From Curtobacterium sp. MMLR14_010 (GTDB lineage: Bacteria > Actinomycetota > Actinomycetes > Actinomycetales > Microbacteriaceae), in contig NZ_MJGV01000101.1 of assembly GCF_001865015.1 (NCBI RefSeq), positions 25,971 to 89,970 of the forward strand: a stretch of DNA of 64,000 nt, in the 5' to 3' direction. The notes under the pieces are model-generated. The model saw nothing but the letters and a program-made list of their open reading frames with translations. It did no database searches and was not told the origin of the DNA. Within the stretch, counting starts at the first letter, position 1. Every line of letters begins with the position of its first letter. Below, piece by piece: positions 40,701 to 49,014 of this stretch. The position numbers and the translations under genes are program-made.

Positions 40701-41630
40701 TCACCGCTCGAGCGTCTGCCGGGGTGACTCCTCGTACGCCTGGCGGTACGCCGTGCTGAAGCGGCCCAGGTTGGTGAACCCCCACACGCGTGCCACCTCG
40801 GTGACGGTCGTCTCCGCCGGCGTCGACGTCGCCAGGTGTTCAGGGGCGTGACGCAGACGGGCCTCGCGCAGGTACTCCGTCGGCGTCGTGTCGAGCGCCC
40901 GCCGGAACGCCAGCTGCACACCCCGGACGCTCATCCGCGCGGCCTGGGCGATCTCGACGATGCCGATCGGGGCGGCAGCGTTGTCCTCGATGAACTGCGC
41001 CGCACGGCGGACAGCGCTGGGCATGGCGGCGTCACCGGCAGGGGACCCGACCTGCTCGACCGTCATCCCGAACGCGTCCACCGCCGAGGCGAGGACGAGG
41101 TCGGTGGTGGCCTTGTGGATGAGCGCGTAGCTGCTGAGTGCCGAGGTGGAGAACACGCTCGCAGCGTGGCGGGCGACGTGGCACCAGTAGCTCGCTGCCG
41201 CGTCGGTGAGCGGTGCCGAGGACGCCGTCCGGAGGCGGCCACCCTGGTCGTCGGCTCCGACGTGTCGGGCGAGTGCGCCGACGCCGAGGTTGACCACCAT
41301 CAGGTGGTGGTCCGACGACCATGAGCGGGCGATCCCCGGACGGAGCAGGAAGGGCCTCGCCGTGTCGAGGGGGTCGTCGTTGCTCGTGGCGCGGTAGTCC
41401 CCGCCGGACGCCATCCCGATGCCGATGACCTCGTCGAAGCGGACGGCGAGCTCGGACCGCGAACTCACCTCGAACCGCGCGATGCTGACCGCGTCCCCGT
41501 CGCCGACGACCCGCTGCTTGTACGTGAAGGGCGCCACACACTCACGGAAGGCGCTGCCGGGGTAGACCCGCTGGACGAGTTCCTGTGCCTCGTCGCGGTC
41601 GTGCGTCGTGAACCTCGCGTCGCCGAGCAT
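40701..41630 (-). CDS. AraC-family transcriptional regulator
   Basis: 309 residues with a C-terminal double helix-turn-helix (about 205-305: IVEIAQAARMSVRGVQLAFR, RALDTTPTEYLREARLRHAP, VARVWGFTNLGRFSTAYRQA). The N-terminal 190 residues are a cupin-like effector domain of the AraC_binding_2 kind (FRECVAPFTYKQRVVGDGDA). Start ATG 41,630 after AGGAGG. No obvious target next to it. The 122-base gap upstream has no gene. Confidence 0.9.
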   Translation of the reverse strand: MLGDARFTTHDRDEAQELVQRVYPGSAFRECVAPFTYKQRVVGDGDAVSIARFEVSSRSELAVRFDEVIGIGMASGGDYRATSNDDPLDTARPFLLRPGIARSWSSDHHLMVVNLGVGALARHVGADDQGGRLRTASSAPLTDAAASYWCHVARHAASVFSTSALSSYALIHKATTDLVLASAVDAFGMTVEQVGSPAGDAAMPSAVRRAAQFIEDNAAAPIGIVEIAQAARMSVRGVQLAFRRALDTTPTEYLREARLRHAPEHLATSTPAETTVTEVARVWGFTNLGRFSTAYRQAYEESPRQTLER

Positions 41631-41752
41631 GCCCTGCCTCCTCCTGGGGGAGTGTTCCTGATCCGAGCATCGGCTGGTGGGGCCGGCCCAGGTCAGGTCA
41701 GCGTACCGAGGAGACCCGGCGCAGGTGTTCGGCGGACACGCACACCGCCCGA

Positions 41753-42115
41753 CTACGGCCGTTCGTCCACGAGGGCGACGAACCGGCTGCCCACGCCGTC
41801 GACCTCACGCCGGACGAGCCCAGCGGTCGGGTCCGGTGCCTGGTAGGGCGCGTGGTAGTCGCACATCAGGTGGTCCCAGTCCGGCCACCACTTCTTGGGC
41901 CGCGCCTCTTCGGAGTAGCCACAGACCGAGCACTCGAGGTGGACCCAGACCTTCTTGGTGCCGGTGCGGTTCGCCCGGGACTGCACGAGCCAGGCGGGCG
42001 GATCCTGCTCGATCGCCTCGAGTTCGGCTTCACTGAGGCGCGACGGGATCCCGTGATGGGTCGCCATCTCGATCGGGATGTCGAGGCGGACGGCGGCATC
42101 GCGTCGGGAGAGCAT
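41753..42115 (-). CDS. Hypothetical protein with zinc-ribbon-like motif
   Basis: 120 residues. The N-terminal half has EMATHHGIPSRLSEAELEAI and DPPAWLVQSRANRTGTKKVW, the second half carries ECSVCGYSEEARPKKWWPDW and LMCDYHA, a CxxC...CxxH arrangement that could hold a zinc ion. Aromatic and charged, soluble. No family assigned with confidence. Lies in the same direction as the NTF2-like gene behind it. Confidence 0.7.
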   Translation of the reverse strand: MLSRRDAAVRLDIPIEMATHHGIPSRLSEAELEAIEQDPPAWLVQSRANRTGTKKVWVHLECSVCGYSEEARPKKWWPDWDHLMCDYHAPYQAPDPTAGLVRREVDGVGSRFVALVDERP

Positions 42116-42124
42116 CCCCCCAGG

Positions 42125-42532
42125 TTAGGTTCTGTCGCTGCTCGCCGCGTCGACGCGCTGGGGGACGATCTGCCGTCGGGTGATCCGCCAGCCCGCCCGC
42201 TCCCGACGGAGCACGTCGTGGTGCACGACCGCGGTGAGTGTCTGGTCCGCCATGAGCATGAGGCCCTTGGAGTCCACGGCCACCGCGTCGTCGACCTGGT
42301 CCCCGATGACCACGTTGCTCACGTAGTGGGCGACCGGGCCGTGCGGGCCCATCCGCTCCGCCAGTTCCCGCGCGTCGTCGATGCCGGTGAGCACCGGCAT
42401 CCCCACCGCGCTCATGTCGTAGACGACGTCCGCACTGAAGACGGTGTCGATCTCGTCGAACCGGCCGTCGTCGAAGACGTGGCCCACCCGACTCAGCGTC
42501 TCCGTGATCGCCCAGCGGTCCTCGATGTCCAT
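42125..42532 (-). CDS. NTF2/SnoaL-like protein
   Basis: 135 residues with the NTF2 cone-fold pattern: MDIEDRWAITETLSRVGHVF, FDDGRFDEIDTVFSADVVYD, VGMPVLTGIDDARELAERMG, HYVSNVVIGDQ, and the final strands with WRITRRQIVPQR. Family members are small isomerases, dehydratases or ligand binders. Divergent from a TetR gene with a perfect palindrome between them, which makes it the likely target of that regulator. Confidence 0.82.
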   Translation of the reverse strand: MDIEDRWAITETLSRVGHVFDDGRFDEIDTVFSADVVYDMSAVGMPVLTGIDDARELAERMGPHGPVAHYVSNVVIGDQVDDAVAVDSKGLMLMADQTLTAVVHHDVLRRERAGWRITRRQIVPQRVDAASSDRT

Positions 42533-42579
42533 GGTTCGTCCTCTCGGTCGGGTCGGCCATCGGCGGTCGACCCTGTTGA

Positions 42580-42594
42580 TGGTACTCAGTACCA
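42580..42594. promoter_or_regulatory. TetR operator palindrome
   Basis: TGGTACT-C-AGTACCA, a perfect 15-bp inverted repeat between the NTF2-like gene and the TetR gene, 48 and 64 bases from the two starts. Confidence 0.7.
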
Positions 42595-42646
42595 GCCGGA
42601 ACGCAATACCGATCAAGACCGCGACCCGGACTCCGCGCGGGGTCGG

Positions 42647-42658
42647 TACAGTCGTCGC
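42647..42658 (+). promoter_or_regulatory. -10 box of leaderless tetR gene
   Basis: TACAGT (42,647-42,652), six bases before ATG 42,659. Confidence 0.55.
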
Positions 42659-43255
42659 ATGACCTCGGCTCCGTCGCTCATCGAGCGCAAGCAGCAGGCG
42701 GCCAGGGACCGCATCGTGCGCGCGGCGGCGGACCTGTTCGACCAACGCGGCTTCGACAGCGTCTCGGTGTCCGACATCGCGGAGCGCGCAGAGGTCGGTC
42801 GGACCACCTTCTTCCGTCACTTCGGCGACAAGCAGGAGGTCGTGTTCGCTCGTGAGGACGCACTCCTCGGTGCGTTGACGGCCGAGGGGCTCGACCTGGT
42901 CCCGTCCGACGACCGTTCGACGCGAGCAGCCGTGCAGGCCGTGCAGCCCCTCGTCCTGCAGCTGTCCGAGCGCATCACCGAGGACCCCGAGGACTACCGC
43001 CGACACGAGCGGCTGGTCGAGGGCAGCATCGAGCTCCGAGGACGCAGTGCCGCGAAGGCCCAGGTCATCGCTCGGCGACTCGGAGACCTCCTGGTGGACG
43101 CCGGGTGGGACGAGGGCACCGCGCGGCTCGCCGGGCAGATCGCACTGGCCTGTGCAGCGACGGCTCGTGCGACGTCGGACCAGCCCGGAGCACTCGTGCG
43201 CGACACCCGAGCGGCGTTCGCCCAGGTGCTGGACCTCGGCGCCGAGCGACCCTGA
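42659..43255 (+). CDS. TetR/AcrR-family regulator
   Basis: 198 residues. Helix-turn-helix at 10-60 (ARDRIVRAAADLFDQRGFDS, VSVSDIAERAEVGRTTFFRH, FGDKQEVVFA) and a variable ligand domain. Complete, unlike the tetR remnant 2.5 kb upstream. Leaderless ATG. A perfect palindrome in the divergent gap is its probable binding site. Confidence 0.9.
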   Translation: MTSAPSLIERKQQAARDRIVRAAADLFDQRGFDSVSVSDIAERAEVGRTTFFRHFGDKQEVVFAREDALLGALTAEGLDLVPSDDRSTRAAVQAVQPLVLQLSERITEDPEDYRRHERLVEGSIELRGRSAAKAQVIARRLGDLLVDAGWDEGTARLAGQIALACAATARATSDQPGALVRDTRAAFAQVLDLGAERP

Positions 43256-43287
43256 CGCAGCGGGGCACGTGACCGGTCGTCAGCGGG

Positions 43288-43833
43288 TCAACGTGTCGAC
43301 GTGAGTGCGACCTGGTCGTGCTGCTCGACGCCGAAGTGGAGCCCCGGGTAGCGCAGGCCGGAGAAGTACATGTTGGTGTGCGCGATGACCTGCCGGGCAC
43401 TGATCGCCACGCCCTCGTGCTCGGCGTCGACGGTCGTATGTGCGTCACCGACCAGCGTGACGTCGAACCCCCGGACTGCCGCCGACTGCGTGGTGGTGCG
43501 GATGCAGTAGTCGGTCTGTGCGCCGGCGATCACGAGGTGCGTCGCGTTCGCCTCGGCGAGCACTGCGGCGAGTTCGGTGCCGACGAACGAGTCACGGCGG
43601 GTCTTCCGGACGAGGGGTTCACCCTGCCGCTGCGCCAGCGGAGGCGCGAGGTCCCATGCCGGGGTCCCCTCGGGGAAGTCGTCGTGGTCCTGGACCCAGA
43701 CCACCGGGACGCCGGCCGCACGGGCACGCTCCACGAGCGTCGCGGTGCGGCGGGTCACCCCGTCGGCGTCGAAGCACCCGTCGAGGACGCCGACCTGCAT
43801 GTCGATCACGATGACGGCAGTCGATCCTCGCAT
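43288..43833 (-). CDS. Isochorismatase-family cysteine hydrolase
   Basis: 181 residues. Catalytic triad positions: D11 in VIVIDMQVG, lysine in [14 protein letters not shown], and cysteine in [20 protein letters not shown], followed by the typical [15 protein letters not shown] loop. Members hydrolyse amides or vinyl ethers such as nicotinamide or isochorismate; the specific substrate is open. It follows the MarR gene after four bases (TGA-GACG-ATG) and is probably coupled to it. Confidence 0.9.
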   Translation of the reverse strand: MRGSTAVIVIDMQVGVLDGCFDADGVTRRTATLVERARAAGVPVVWVQDHDDFPEGTPAWDLAPPLAQRQGEPLVRKTRRDSFVGTELAAVLAEANATHLVIAGAQTDYCIRTTTQSAAVRGFDVTLVGDAHTTVDAEHEGVAISARQVIAHTNMYFSGLRYPGLHFGVEQHDQVALTSTR

Positions 43834-43837
43834 CGTC

Positions 43838-44296
43838 TCATCCTGGCAGTGACGCATCGGCCCCGGGCGAGGTGATCTCGGGGATCCGCCCGAGCAGCTG
43901 TTCCAGGACGGCCACGTGTTCGGCGCCCTCGCTGGTCTCGAGGCGCTCGAGGATCCGCTCGAACGCCGCTGCTCCGAGTGCCGTCCAGTCCCGGCCGCGT
44001 TCCGTGACCTGGAGCGGCCGTCGGCGAGCGTCCCCCTCGTCGACTCCACGGTCGACGTAGCCGAGGTCCTCGAGGGACCGGATCGTCTTCGCGGCAGCCT
44101 GCCGTGAGATGCCGAGGGCTCGTCCGAGCGCCGAGGCGTCGGACGCGCCGTGCTCGATCGCCTCCATCGCGAAGTGCAGCGCGGGGGTCGCGCCGGGGTG
44201 GCCTCGGCCGGCCAGGTCGTCGGTGACCTCGGCCGACATCGCGGTGAAAGCCCGGAGCAGCTGACTGGCCAGTCGCGCTCCTCGTGACGTCTCCAT
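43838..44296 (-). CDS. MarR-family regulator
   Basis: 152 residues with a winged helix ([50 protein letters not shown]). Divergent from the epoxide-hydrolase-like gene and co-directional with the cysteine hydrolase. A perfect palindrome in the 62-base gap suggests it represses both. Leaderless: TAGCGT (minus, 44,308-44,303) six bases before the ATG. Confidence 0.88.
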   Translation of the reverse strand: METSRGARLASQLLRAFTAMSAEVTDDLAGRGHPGATPALHFAMEAIEHGASDASALGRALGISRQAAAKTIRSLEDLGYVDRGVDEGDARRRPLQVTERGRDWTALGAAAFERILERLETSEGAEHVAVLEQLLGRIPEITSPGADASLPG

Positions 44297-44321
44297 GCTC
44301 CGACGCTACCGGCACCACGGA

Positions 44322-44358
44322 TTGACAACCCGGTTGTCGTACGCACTAGAATGACAAC
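44322..44358 (+). promoter_or_regulatory. MarR operator within the hydrolase promoter
   Basis: GACAACC-C-GGTTGTC (44,324-44,338) is perfect and overlaps -35 TTGACA (44,322-44,327). After 19 bases comes -10 TAGAAT (44,347-44,352), six bases before ATG 44,359. A further half site GACAAC stands at 44,353-44,358. Confidence 0.7.
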
Positions 44359-45273
44359 ATGGTTACCAATCTGGAACACGACGAGCAGCGTCCATCCACC
44401 CTCGACGGCGTCGAGCACCACGTCGAGCAGGTCGACGGTCGGCCCGTGCACTGGGTGTCCGCAGGATCGGGTGGTTCCCCGGTCCTCCTGGTCCACGGGT
44501 TCCCTGAGACGTGGTGGGTCTTCCGACGGCTGATCCCGCTCCTCGCAGCCGAGCACCGGGTGATCGCGGTCGACCTCCCGGGGTTCGGCGGCTCCGTCCT
44601 CCAGGACGGCGACCGACCCGCGGACCACAGCAGTGCCGCAGCAGCCGCGACCCTGCACGCGCTCCTCGCCCGGCTCGGCGTCGGTCCGGTGCACCTCCTC
44701 GGCCAGGACATCGCCGGCAACACCGTCTTCCGACTCGCCGCCGAGCACCCGGAGGACGTGCGCAGCCTCATCGCCGTCGAGACACTCGTGTCCGGCTTCG
44801 GGCTGGAACAACTCGCGGACGTCGGCAACGGTGGCGCATGGCACATCGGGGCGATCGCGACACCGGGCGTCGCCGAGTTCGTCTTCACCGGGCGGGTGCG
44901 TGAGTTCCTCACCCGGATGTGGTTCCCGTTCCTCACCACCGTCACGGACGCGGTGACCCCGGCGGACGTCAACGAGCTCGAGCGTGCCTACTCGCAACCC
45001 GGTGCCTGGGCTGGCCCGCAGGGGCTGTACGCCTCAGCGCTCGCCGACGGAGACGAGCTCCGCGCGCTCGCCGCTTCCGCCGGCCTCCAGGTCCCGGTGC
45101 TCGCGGTCGACGGGATGGGCATGTCGTCCACGGCCGACGGCATGCGGTCCATCACCGACCGGGTCGAGGCAGTCCTGCTCGACGGCATCGGCCACCACGT
45201 CGCGATGGAGGCGCCCGACCGGCTCGCCGATGCGATGCGGTCCTTCATGGACCGGACCGACCATGAGCGCTGA
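44359..45273 (+). CDS. Alpha/beta hydrolase, epoxide-hydrolase-like
   Basis: 304 residues. The oxyanion motif HGFPETWW and nucleophile elbow [11 protein letters not shown] put an aspartate where epoxide hydrolases and haloalkane dehalogenases have it; [15 protein letters not shown] holds the catalytic histidine. The HGFPETW motif favours epoxide hydrolase. Leaderless gene with a MarR-type operator in its promoter, so it is probably induced by a small organic compound. Its 3' end abuts a gene remnant. Confidence 0.88.
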   Translation: MVTNLEHDEQRPSTLDGVEHHVEQVDGRPVHWVSAGSGGSPVLLVHGFPETWWVFRRLIPLLAAEHRVIAVDLPGFGGSVLQDGDRPADHSSAAAAATLHALLARLGVGPVHLLGQDIAGNTVFRLAAEHPEDVRSLIAVETLVSGFGLEQLADVGNGGAWHIGAIATPGVAEFVFTGRVREFLTRMWFPFLTTVTDAVTPADVNELERAYSQPGAWAGPQGLYASALADGDELRALAASAGLQVPVLAVDGMGMSSTADGMRSITDRVEAVLLDGIGHHVAMEAPDRLADAMRSFMDRTDHER

Positions 45274-45274
45274 C

Positions 45275-45347
45275 GGGCCGATGCGCTGAGGCACTCGACG
45301 ATCCGCCGACCGATGAAGCTCGTCCCACCCAGCACCAACACCTTCAT
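45275..45347 (-). pseudogene. NAD-dependent epimerase/reductase, N-terminal remnant
   Basis: MKVLVLGGTSFIGRRIVECL at an ATG (45,347) is the Rossmann start of an epimerase/dehydratase protein (GGTSFIGR dinucleotide loop). After about 24 codons the frame enters the antisense of the hydrolase gene and similarity ends. The remaining gene, about 300 codons, has been replaced. Confidence 0.65.
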
Positions 45348-45449
45348 GGGCCGATGGTTCCACAGCGGATGACTCGTCGCCGCCCACCCCCGGCGTCACT
45401 GGGCAGTCCTGACGTCGACGTGCCGGGGACCACGTGCCACGATCGCCGT

Positions 45450-45950
45450 GTGGCCACACTCGTGAGCGGGAACCCCGGGTCGGGGAAGTCGACCTTGACC
45501 GCGCTCCTGCGGAGCCGAGGTGTCCGGGCGCTCGATGCTGACGAGGTGCCCGGCCTGGCCGCGTGGACGAACTCGTCGGGAGACGTCGTCGGAGACGGTT
45601 CCCTCGAACCCACACCCGAGCTGCTGGAGACGTGCTCCTGGGGGTGGAACGGTCCGCGGGTCGAGCAGGTCGTCGACGAACTGGGCGAGGACGGGGTGCT
45701 CCTCGGGATCGCGGTGAACCAGTGGGACTTCGTCGACCTGTTCGACGGCCTGGTGCTGCTCGAGCTCGACGCGTCGACGCAACGTGATCGCGTCGCTTCC
45801 CGTGACCCGCTCTTCCGGGAGCAGATCGCCGCTGGTCTCCCGGTGATGCAGGCGCAGATGCTCGCTCATGGGGCGCAGGTGATCGATGCGACACGGGACC
45901 TGGAACACGTTGCTCGAGAACTGGTGACGCTCCTCCACAGCGGTCGATGA
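45450..45950 (+). CDS. P-loop nucleotide kinase-like protein
   Basis: 166 residues from GTG 45,450. VATLVSGNPGSGKSTLTALL contains Walker A (GNPGSGKS), LDADEVPGLAAW looks like a substrate-side motif, and LVLLELDASTQRDRVASRDP with later arginines resembles the lid of small kinases such as adenylate or shikimate kinases. Specificity unknown. Longer starts at 45,354 lack support. Stop converges with the HxlR gene. Confidence 0.75.
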   Translation: MATLVSGNPGSGKSTLTALLRSRGVRALDADEVPGLAAWTNSSGDVVGDGSLEPTPELLETCSWGWNGPRVEQVVDELGEDGVLLGIAVNQWDFVDLFDGLVLLELDASTQRDRVASRDPLFREQIAAGLPVMQAQMLAHGAQVIDATRDLEHVARELVTLLHSGR

Positions 45951-45956
45951 CCTGGG

Positions 45957-46391
45957 TCATCCGCGTCGGTCGTCCGCCTCGCCGTCGAAGTGGTGCCGGT
46001 TGTCGGTGATCGCGTGCTGGTGTTCGCGCACCCAGTCGGCCAGGGCGAGTGCCACGTGCTGGAGCGACCGTCCGAGGTCGGTGAGTTCGTACTCGACCCG
46101 CGGCGGCACCTCGGCGTGGACGGTCCGCGAGACGAGTCCGTCGCGCTCCAGTGCGCGCAGCGTCACGGTCAGCATCCGGCGGGAGACACCGGGGATGATC
46201 TCGGCCAGCTTGGTGAACCGCTGCCGTTCGTCGCCGAGGACCCCGATCACCAGCAGCGTCCACTTGTCGCCCATGCGTGCCAGGAGCGACCGGAAGAGCT
46301 CCGGGTCCTCGCTCGTGCACAGCTCGACCATCGTGGGCATGGACTGGCCGAGCCTGGTCTGCAGCGCGTCCAGTGCTGGCTGCTCCGTCAT
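45957..46391 (-). CDS. HxlR-family regulator
   Basis: 144 residues with the single HxlR winged helix: MGDKWTLLVIGVLGDERQRF, LAEIIPGVSRRMLTVTLRAL, ERDGLVSRTVHAEVPPRVEY, LTDLGRSL. ATG 46,391 follows CTGGAG; the ATG at 46,409 is less well placed. Divergent from an azoreductase-like gene. Five GTAAC/GTTAC half sites lie between them, the usual HxlR binding pattern. Confidence 0.9.
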   Translation of the reverse strand: MTEQPALDALQTRLGQSMPTMVELCTSEDPELFRSLLARMGDKWTLLVIGVLGDERQRFTKLAEIIPGVSRRMLTVTLRALERDGLVSRTVHAEVPPRVEYELTDLGRSLQHVALALADWVREHQHAITDNRHHFDGEADDRRG

Positions 46392-46415
46392 GGCGTCTCC
46401 AGTGGTCACTGCCGG

Positions 46416-46479
46416 GTAACAGGGGCTCAGTTGCGGTAACGGGAGCCCGGCGGGCAGGGTTACCGATCGTAACTGTAAC
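46416..46479. promoter_or_regulatory. Repeated GTAAC half sites
   Basis: GTAAC at 46,416, 46,436, 46,469 and 46,475 and GTTAC at 46,459. Located in the HxlR-azoreductase gap. Redox-sensing HxlR/QorR/YodB-type regulators bind such sites. Confidence 0.55.
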
Positions 46480-46515
46480 CCGGGTCACCGGCCCGGGAAC
46501 GATCGAAGGAGTGTC

Positions 46516-47169
46516 ATGACCCTGTTCCGCCTGGACGCCAGCATCCGCACCGACGGCTCCACCAGCCGAGCGCTCGGCGACATCGTCGAAGCCGAGTGGA
46601 GTGCCGTGCACGCGGGCTCCGCGGTGACCCGCCGTCACGTCGGTACCGAGCCCGTTCCCGCAGGCGCCTGGGGTGACGCCGTCGCAGCGTCGGCGACGTC
46701 CGAGTCCGAGCGCACGCACGACCAGGCCGCCGCGATCGCCCTGGCGAGCGAACTGACCGACGAGCTCGCCGGTGCCGACGCGCTGCTGTTCGCCGTCCCG
46801 CTCTACAACTGGGGCGTCTCGCAGCACTTCAAGTCGTACGCCGACCTCGTGCTGACCGACCCGCGCATGACACCTGACGTCGTCCCGGTCACCGTGGGCA
46901 AGCCGGCCGTCCTGGTCACCGTGCAGGGTGGCAACTACTCCGCTGGTACGCCACGGGAGGGCTGGGACCACGCCACGGCCTGGATGCGGCGCATCCTCGA
47001 GGACGTCTGGCAGCTCGAACTCGAGGTGGTGACGCGCGAGTTCACGCTCGTGGGGGTGAACCCGGCCCTGGACCAGTTCACGGAGCTGGCCGACCAGCTG
47101 CGGGTCCGAGCCGAGGAGGAGGCGGTCCGGCACGGTCGCGCGTTCGCGAACCGACCGAGAGCCGCGTGA
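46516..47169 (+). CDS. azoR: FMN-dependent NADH-azoreductase/quinone reductase
   Basis: 217-residue flavodoxin-fold enzyme: LFRLDASIRTDGSTSRALGD (phosphate loop), LLFAVPLYNWGVSQHFKSYA and VTVQGGNYSAGTPREGWDHA correspond to AzoR/AcpD proteins that reduce quinones and azo compounds by two electrons. AAGGAG lies before the ATG. With the HxlR gene it forms a typical quinone/electrophile response pair. Confidence 0.88.
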   Translation: MTLFRLDASIRTDGSTSRALGDIVEAEWSAVHAGSAVTRRHVGTEPVPAGAWGDAVAASATSESERTHDQAAAIALASELTDELAGADALLFAVPLYNWGVSQHFKSYADLVLTDPRMTPDVVPVTVGKPAVLVTVQGGNYSAGTPREGWDHATAWMRRILEDVWQLELEVVTREFTLVGVNPALDQFTELADQLRVRAEEEAVRHGRAFANRPRAA

Positions 47170-47209
47170 GCAATCACGAGCTGCGATGGGAGTCGCGCGG
47201 AGATCCTGG

Positions 47210-47280
47210 AGCGAGTGACGGGAATCGAACCCGCGCTACCAGCTTGGGAAGCTGGAGTTCTACCATTGAACTACACTCGC
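47210..47280 (-). tRNA. tRNA-Gly (anticodon CCC)
   Basis: Complete cloverleaf: acceptor GCGAGTG/CACTCGC, D-loop AGTTCAATGGTAGA, anticodon stem CCAGC/GCTGG with loop TTCCCAA (anticodon CCC), T-arm GCGGG-TTCGATT-CCCGT, discriminator T. CCA is encoded directly after it (47,209-47,207). No duplicated 3' end is visible that would mark an integrated element. Confidence 0.95.
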
Positions 47281-47510
47281 GCGCCCGCTCAGCGGGACTC
47301 GACAACCATACCGGATTCCGCCCTGGACGCCAGCCGACTGCGCGCCGTGCGCCGATCCGCCGGGGCCGAGCCGAGCCTCCCGGCCGCCGTCGGACGCGAC
47401 CATGCGTGATGGCCGTGTCTCCCCTGTGAGGGCGCCCCGCTGACGGACAGGTGTCGGGGCCGTGTGTAGCGTCCAGGGAGTTGATCGACCCCGACCACGA
47501 GGAGGCCCGG

Positions 47511-48608
47511 ATGGTCAGGCATCCCCTCATCGACGACGTGATCGGTTCCGCGATCGTGGTCGAGTCCGACTCCCAGGTCGTGTGGCTGACGGACGCGCTG
47601 GCCTCCCTGCTGCAGCGTGCCTCGGCCGCTGACCGTGTCGTCGTGCTGCGGACGCGGCCCGAGGCGGCCATCACGCCCGCGCTGCGCCACGCACTCGGTG
47701 CGCACGGAGCGGCCTGGGCCGTGACGGCGGCGGACGGCAGCCTGCGCGACGGCCGGACCGGGGTCGAGGCCGCGGGCGTCGAGGACTTCGTCACGCACGG
47801 ACCGGAGCTGCTCGGGGTGCCGTCGCCGGCGCACCCGGTTGCCGAGGGCTCCGTCCGCCAGATCAGCATCGACCTGACCCTCCGTCACCACGCCGAGCGT
47901 GCGGTCGACATGGGCTCCGCGATCGAGGCCCTGTGTCACACCGTCGGAACCTGTCCGACGCGCTGGGGCACCTCCGAGCCGCTCGCCGTGCCGTGGGACC
48001 GCTGGGTCATCACGCAGTACGCCAAGCACGAGTCACCGGGCATCAGCACGTCCTACGCGGTGGGCGACGGCTTCTCGGCGACGATGACCGCGCACCTCAC
48101 CGACGGCGTCGTCATCGAGACGATGTCCGCCGTCCTGACCGTGCCGGACGAGGGCAGCGACCCGGCGCTCGCCGAGCGCATGTTCAACGCCGTGCAACGG
48201 GTCGCCGGCCAGGTCATGCCCGTGTTCGGGGTCGTCATGCAGCGTCGCGGTGACGTCGACCACCTGGTCCGTCCCGTGTCGCACGGCGAGCCGGCGCCGC
48301 TCGCGGTCGTCGTCGGACCCGAGGCCACCGGACTGCTGGACCGCGGGGACGTCTGGCCGCCGCCGCACACCTCGACGTCGACCTTCGTCGGCGGGCCCGG
48401 TTCCGGCGACGGTGGTTCCGCCGGCGCGGGGCTCATCGTCCGGCTCGAGGACGGGTGGACGGCGCTCGAGGCCTTCCTCGACCGCATCGACGAGGACCGC
48501 TTCCTGCAGCTCGTCGGCGGCGCCCCGCTCGACCCCTCGCACGACGAGGGCTCCCTCGACGGCCACGTCAGCGCCGGTGGCGTGCACGGAGCGCACGGTG
48601 CCGCGTGA
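47511..48608 (+). CDS. DUF6177-like hypothetical protein
   Basis: 365 residues, soluble, acidic. Starts MVRHPLIDDVIGSAIVVESD and has a central domain with ALCHTVGTCPTRWGTSEPLA, AVPWDRWVITQYAKHESPGI and FSATMTAHLTDGVVIETMSA. The pattern resembles DUF6177 proteins of actinobacteria, whose function is unknown; the assignment rests on memory. AGGAGG five bases before the ATG. It overlaps the next gene by 11 bases, so they act together. Confidence 0.7.
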   Translation: MVRHPLIDDVIGSAIVVESDSQVVWLTDALASLLQRASAADRVVVLRTRPEAAITPALRHALGAHGAAWAVTAADGSLRDGRTGVEAAGVEDFVTHGPELLGVPSPAHPVAEGSVRQISIDLTLRHHAERAVDMGSAIEALCHTVGTCPTRWGTSEPLAVPWDRWVITQYAKHESPGISTSYAVGDGFSATMTAHLTDGVVIETMSAVLTVPDEGSDPALAERMFNAVQRVAGQVMPVFGVVMQRRGDVDHLVRPVSHGEPAPLAVVVGPEATGLLDRGDVWPPPHTSTSTFVGGPGSGDGGSAGAGLIVRLEDGWTALEAFLDRIDEDRFLQLVGGAPLDPSHDEGSLDGHVSAGGVHGAHGAA

Positions 48609-48945
48609 CGTGACCCTGCTCTGCCGGGGACCGGTGGAGGTGCGGGAGGTCGCTGAGGCACTGCTCCTGCACGACGACACCTGGGGCGTCCGGGCGCTCG
48701 ACGACGGTCCCGTGATGCAGGTCTGCCGTGACCAGGACCACCCCGTCGTGACCGTCCTCGGAGTCCGGCGCGTGGACGTCCTCGACGAGGTCGAGCGGAT
48801 CCTGCCGGACGCTCCGCCCATGACGATCCCCGTGTGGTGGGTCGACACGGTGATGCCCGCCGGCCCGGACGGCGAGTCCGGGATCAGTGCAGCGCTCGAG
48901 GCCGCGATGGACCTCGACGCGGTGTGCATCGTGCACGGCGACTGA
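48598..48945 (+). CDS. Small hypothetical protein coupled to the DUF6177-like gene
   Basis: 115 residues, starting VPRDVTLLCRGPVEVREVAE and ending DLDAVCIVHGD. Contains LGVRRVDVLDEVERILPDAP and IPVWWVDTVMPAGP. No family recognised. GTG 48,598 with GGAG seven bases upstream; GTG 48,610 is the alternative. The overlap with the upstream gene suggests a two-protein unit. Confidence 0.65.
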   Translation: MPRDVTLLCRGPVEVREVAEALLLHDDTWGVRALDDGPVMQVCRDQDHPVVTVLGVRRVDVLDEVERILPDAPPMTIPVWWVDTVMPAGPDGESGISAALEAAMDLDAVCIVHGD

Positions 48946-48981
48946 GCCGACAGACCCGCGCACGCGCGCGTCCGCGGGTGA

Positions 48982-48999
48982 CCGGCGCCGAGGCGCCGG
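48982..48999. terminator. Terminator between convergent genes
   Basis: CCGGCGCC pairs with GGCGCCGG. It is preceded by a second GC hairpin (CCCGCG...CGCGGG). Confidence 0.55.
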
Positions 49000-49014
49000 G
49001 CCGCTGCCGTGGCG

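Noticed and set aside
43834-43847. Leaderless promoter for the isochorismatase-like gene (CAGGAT six bases before ATG)
   Set aside because: The hexamer lies at the end of the MarR gene, four bases upstream; translational coupling within an operon is the simpler explanation.
47207-47283. Integrated element at tRNA-Gly
   Set aside because: No integrase gene and no duplicated tRNA 3' end found in the window.
47360-47400. Further copy of the 50-bp palindrome near the tRNA
   Set aside because: Only a short GAGCCTCCCGGCCG stretch matches, without a second arm.
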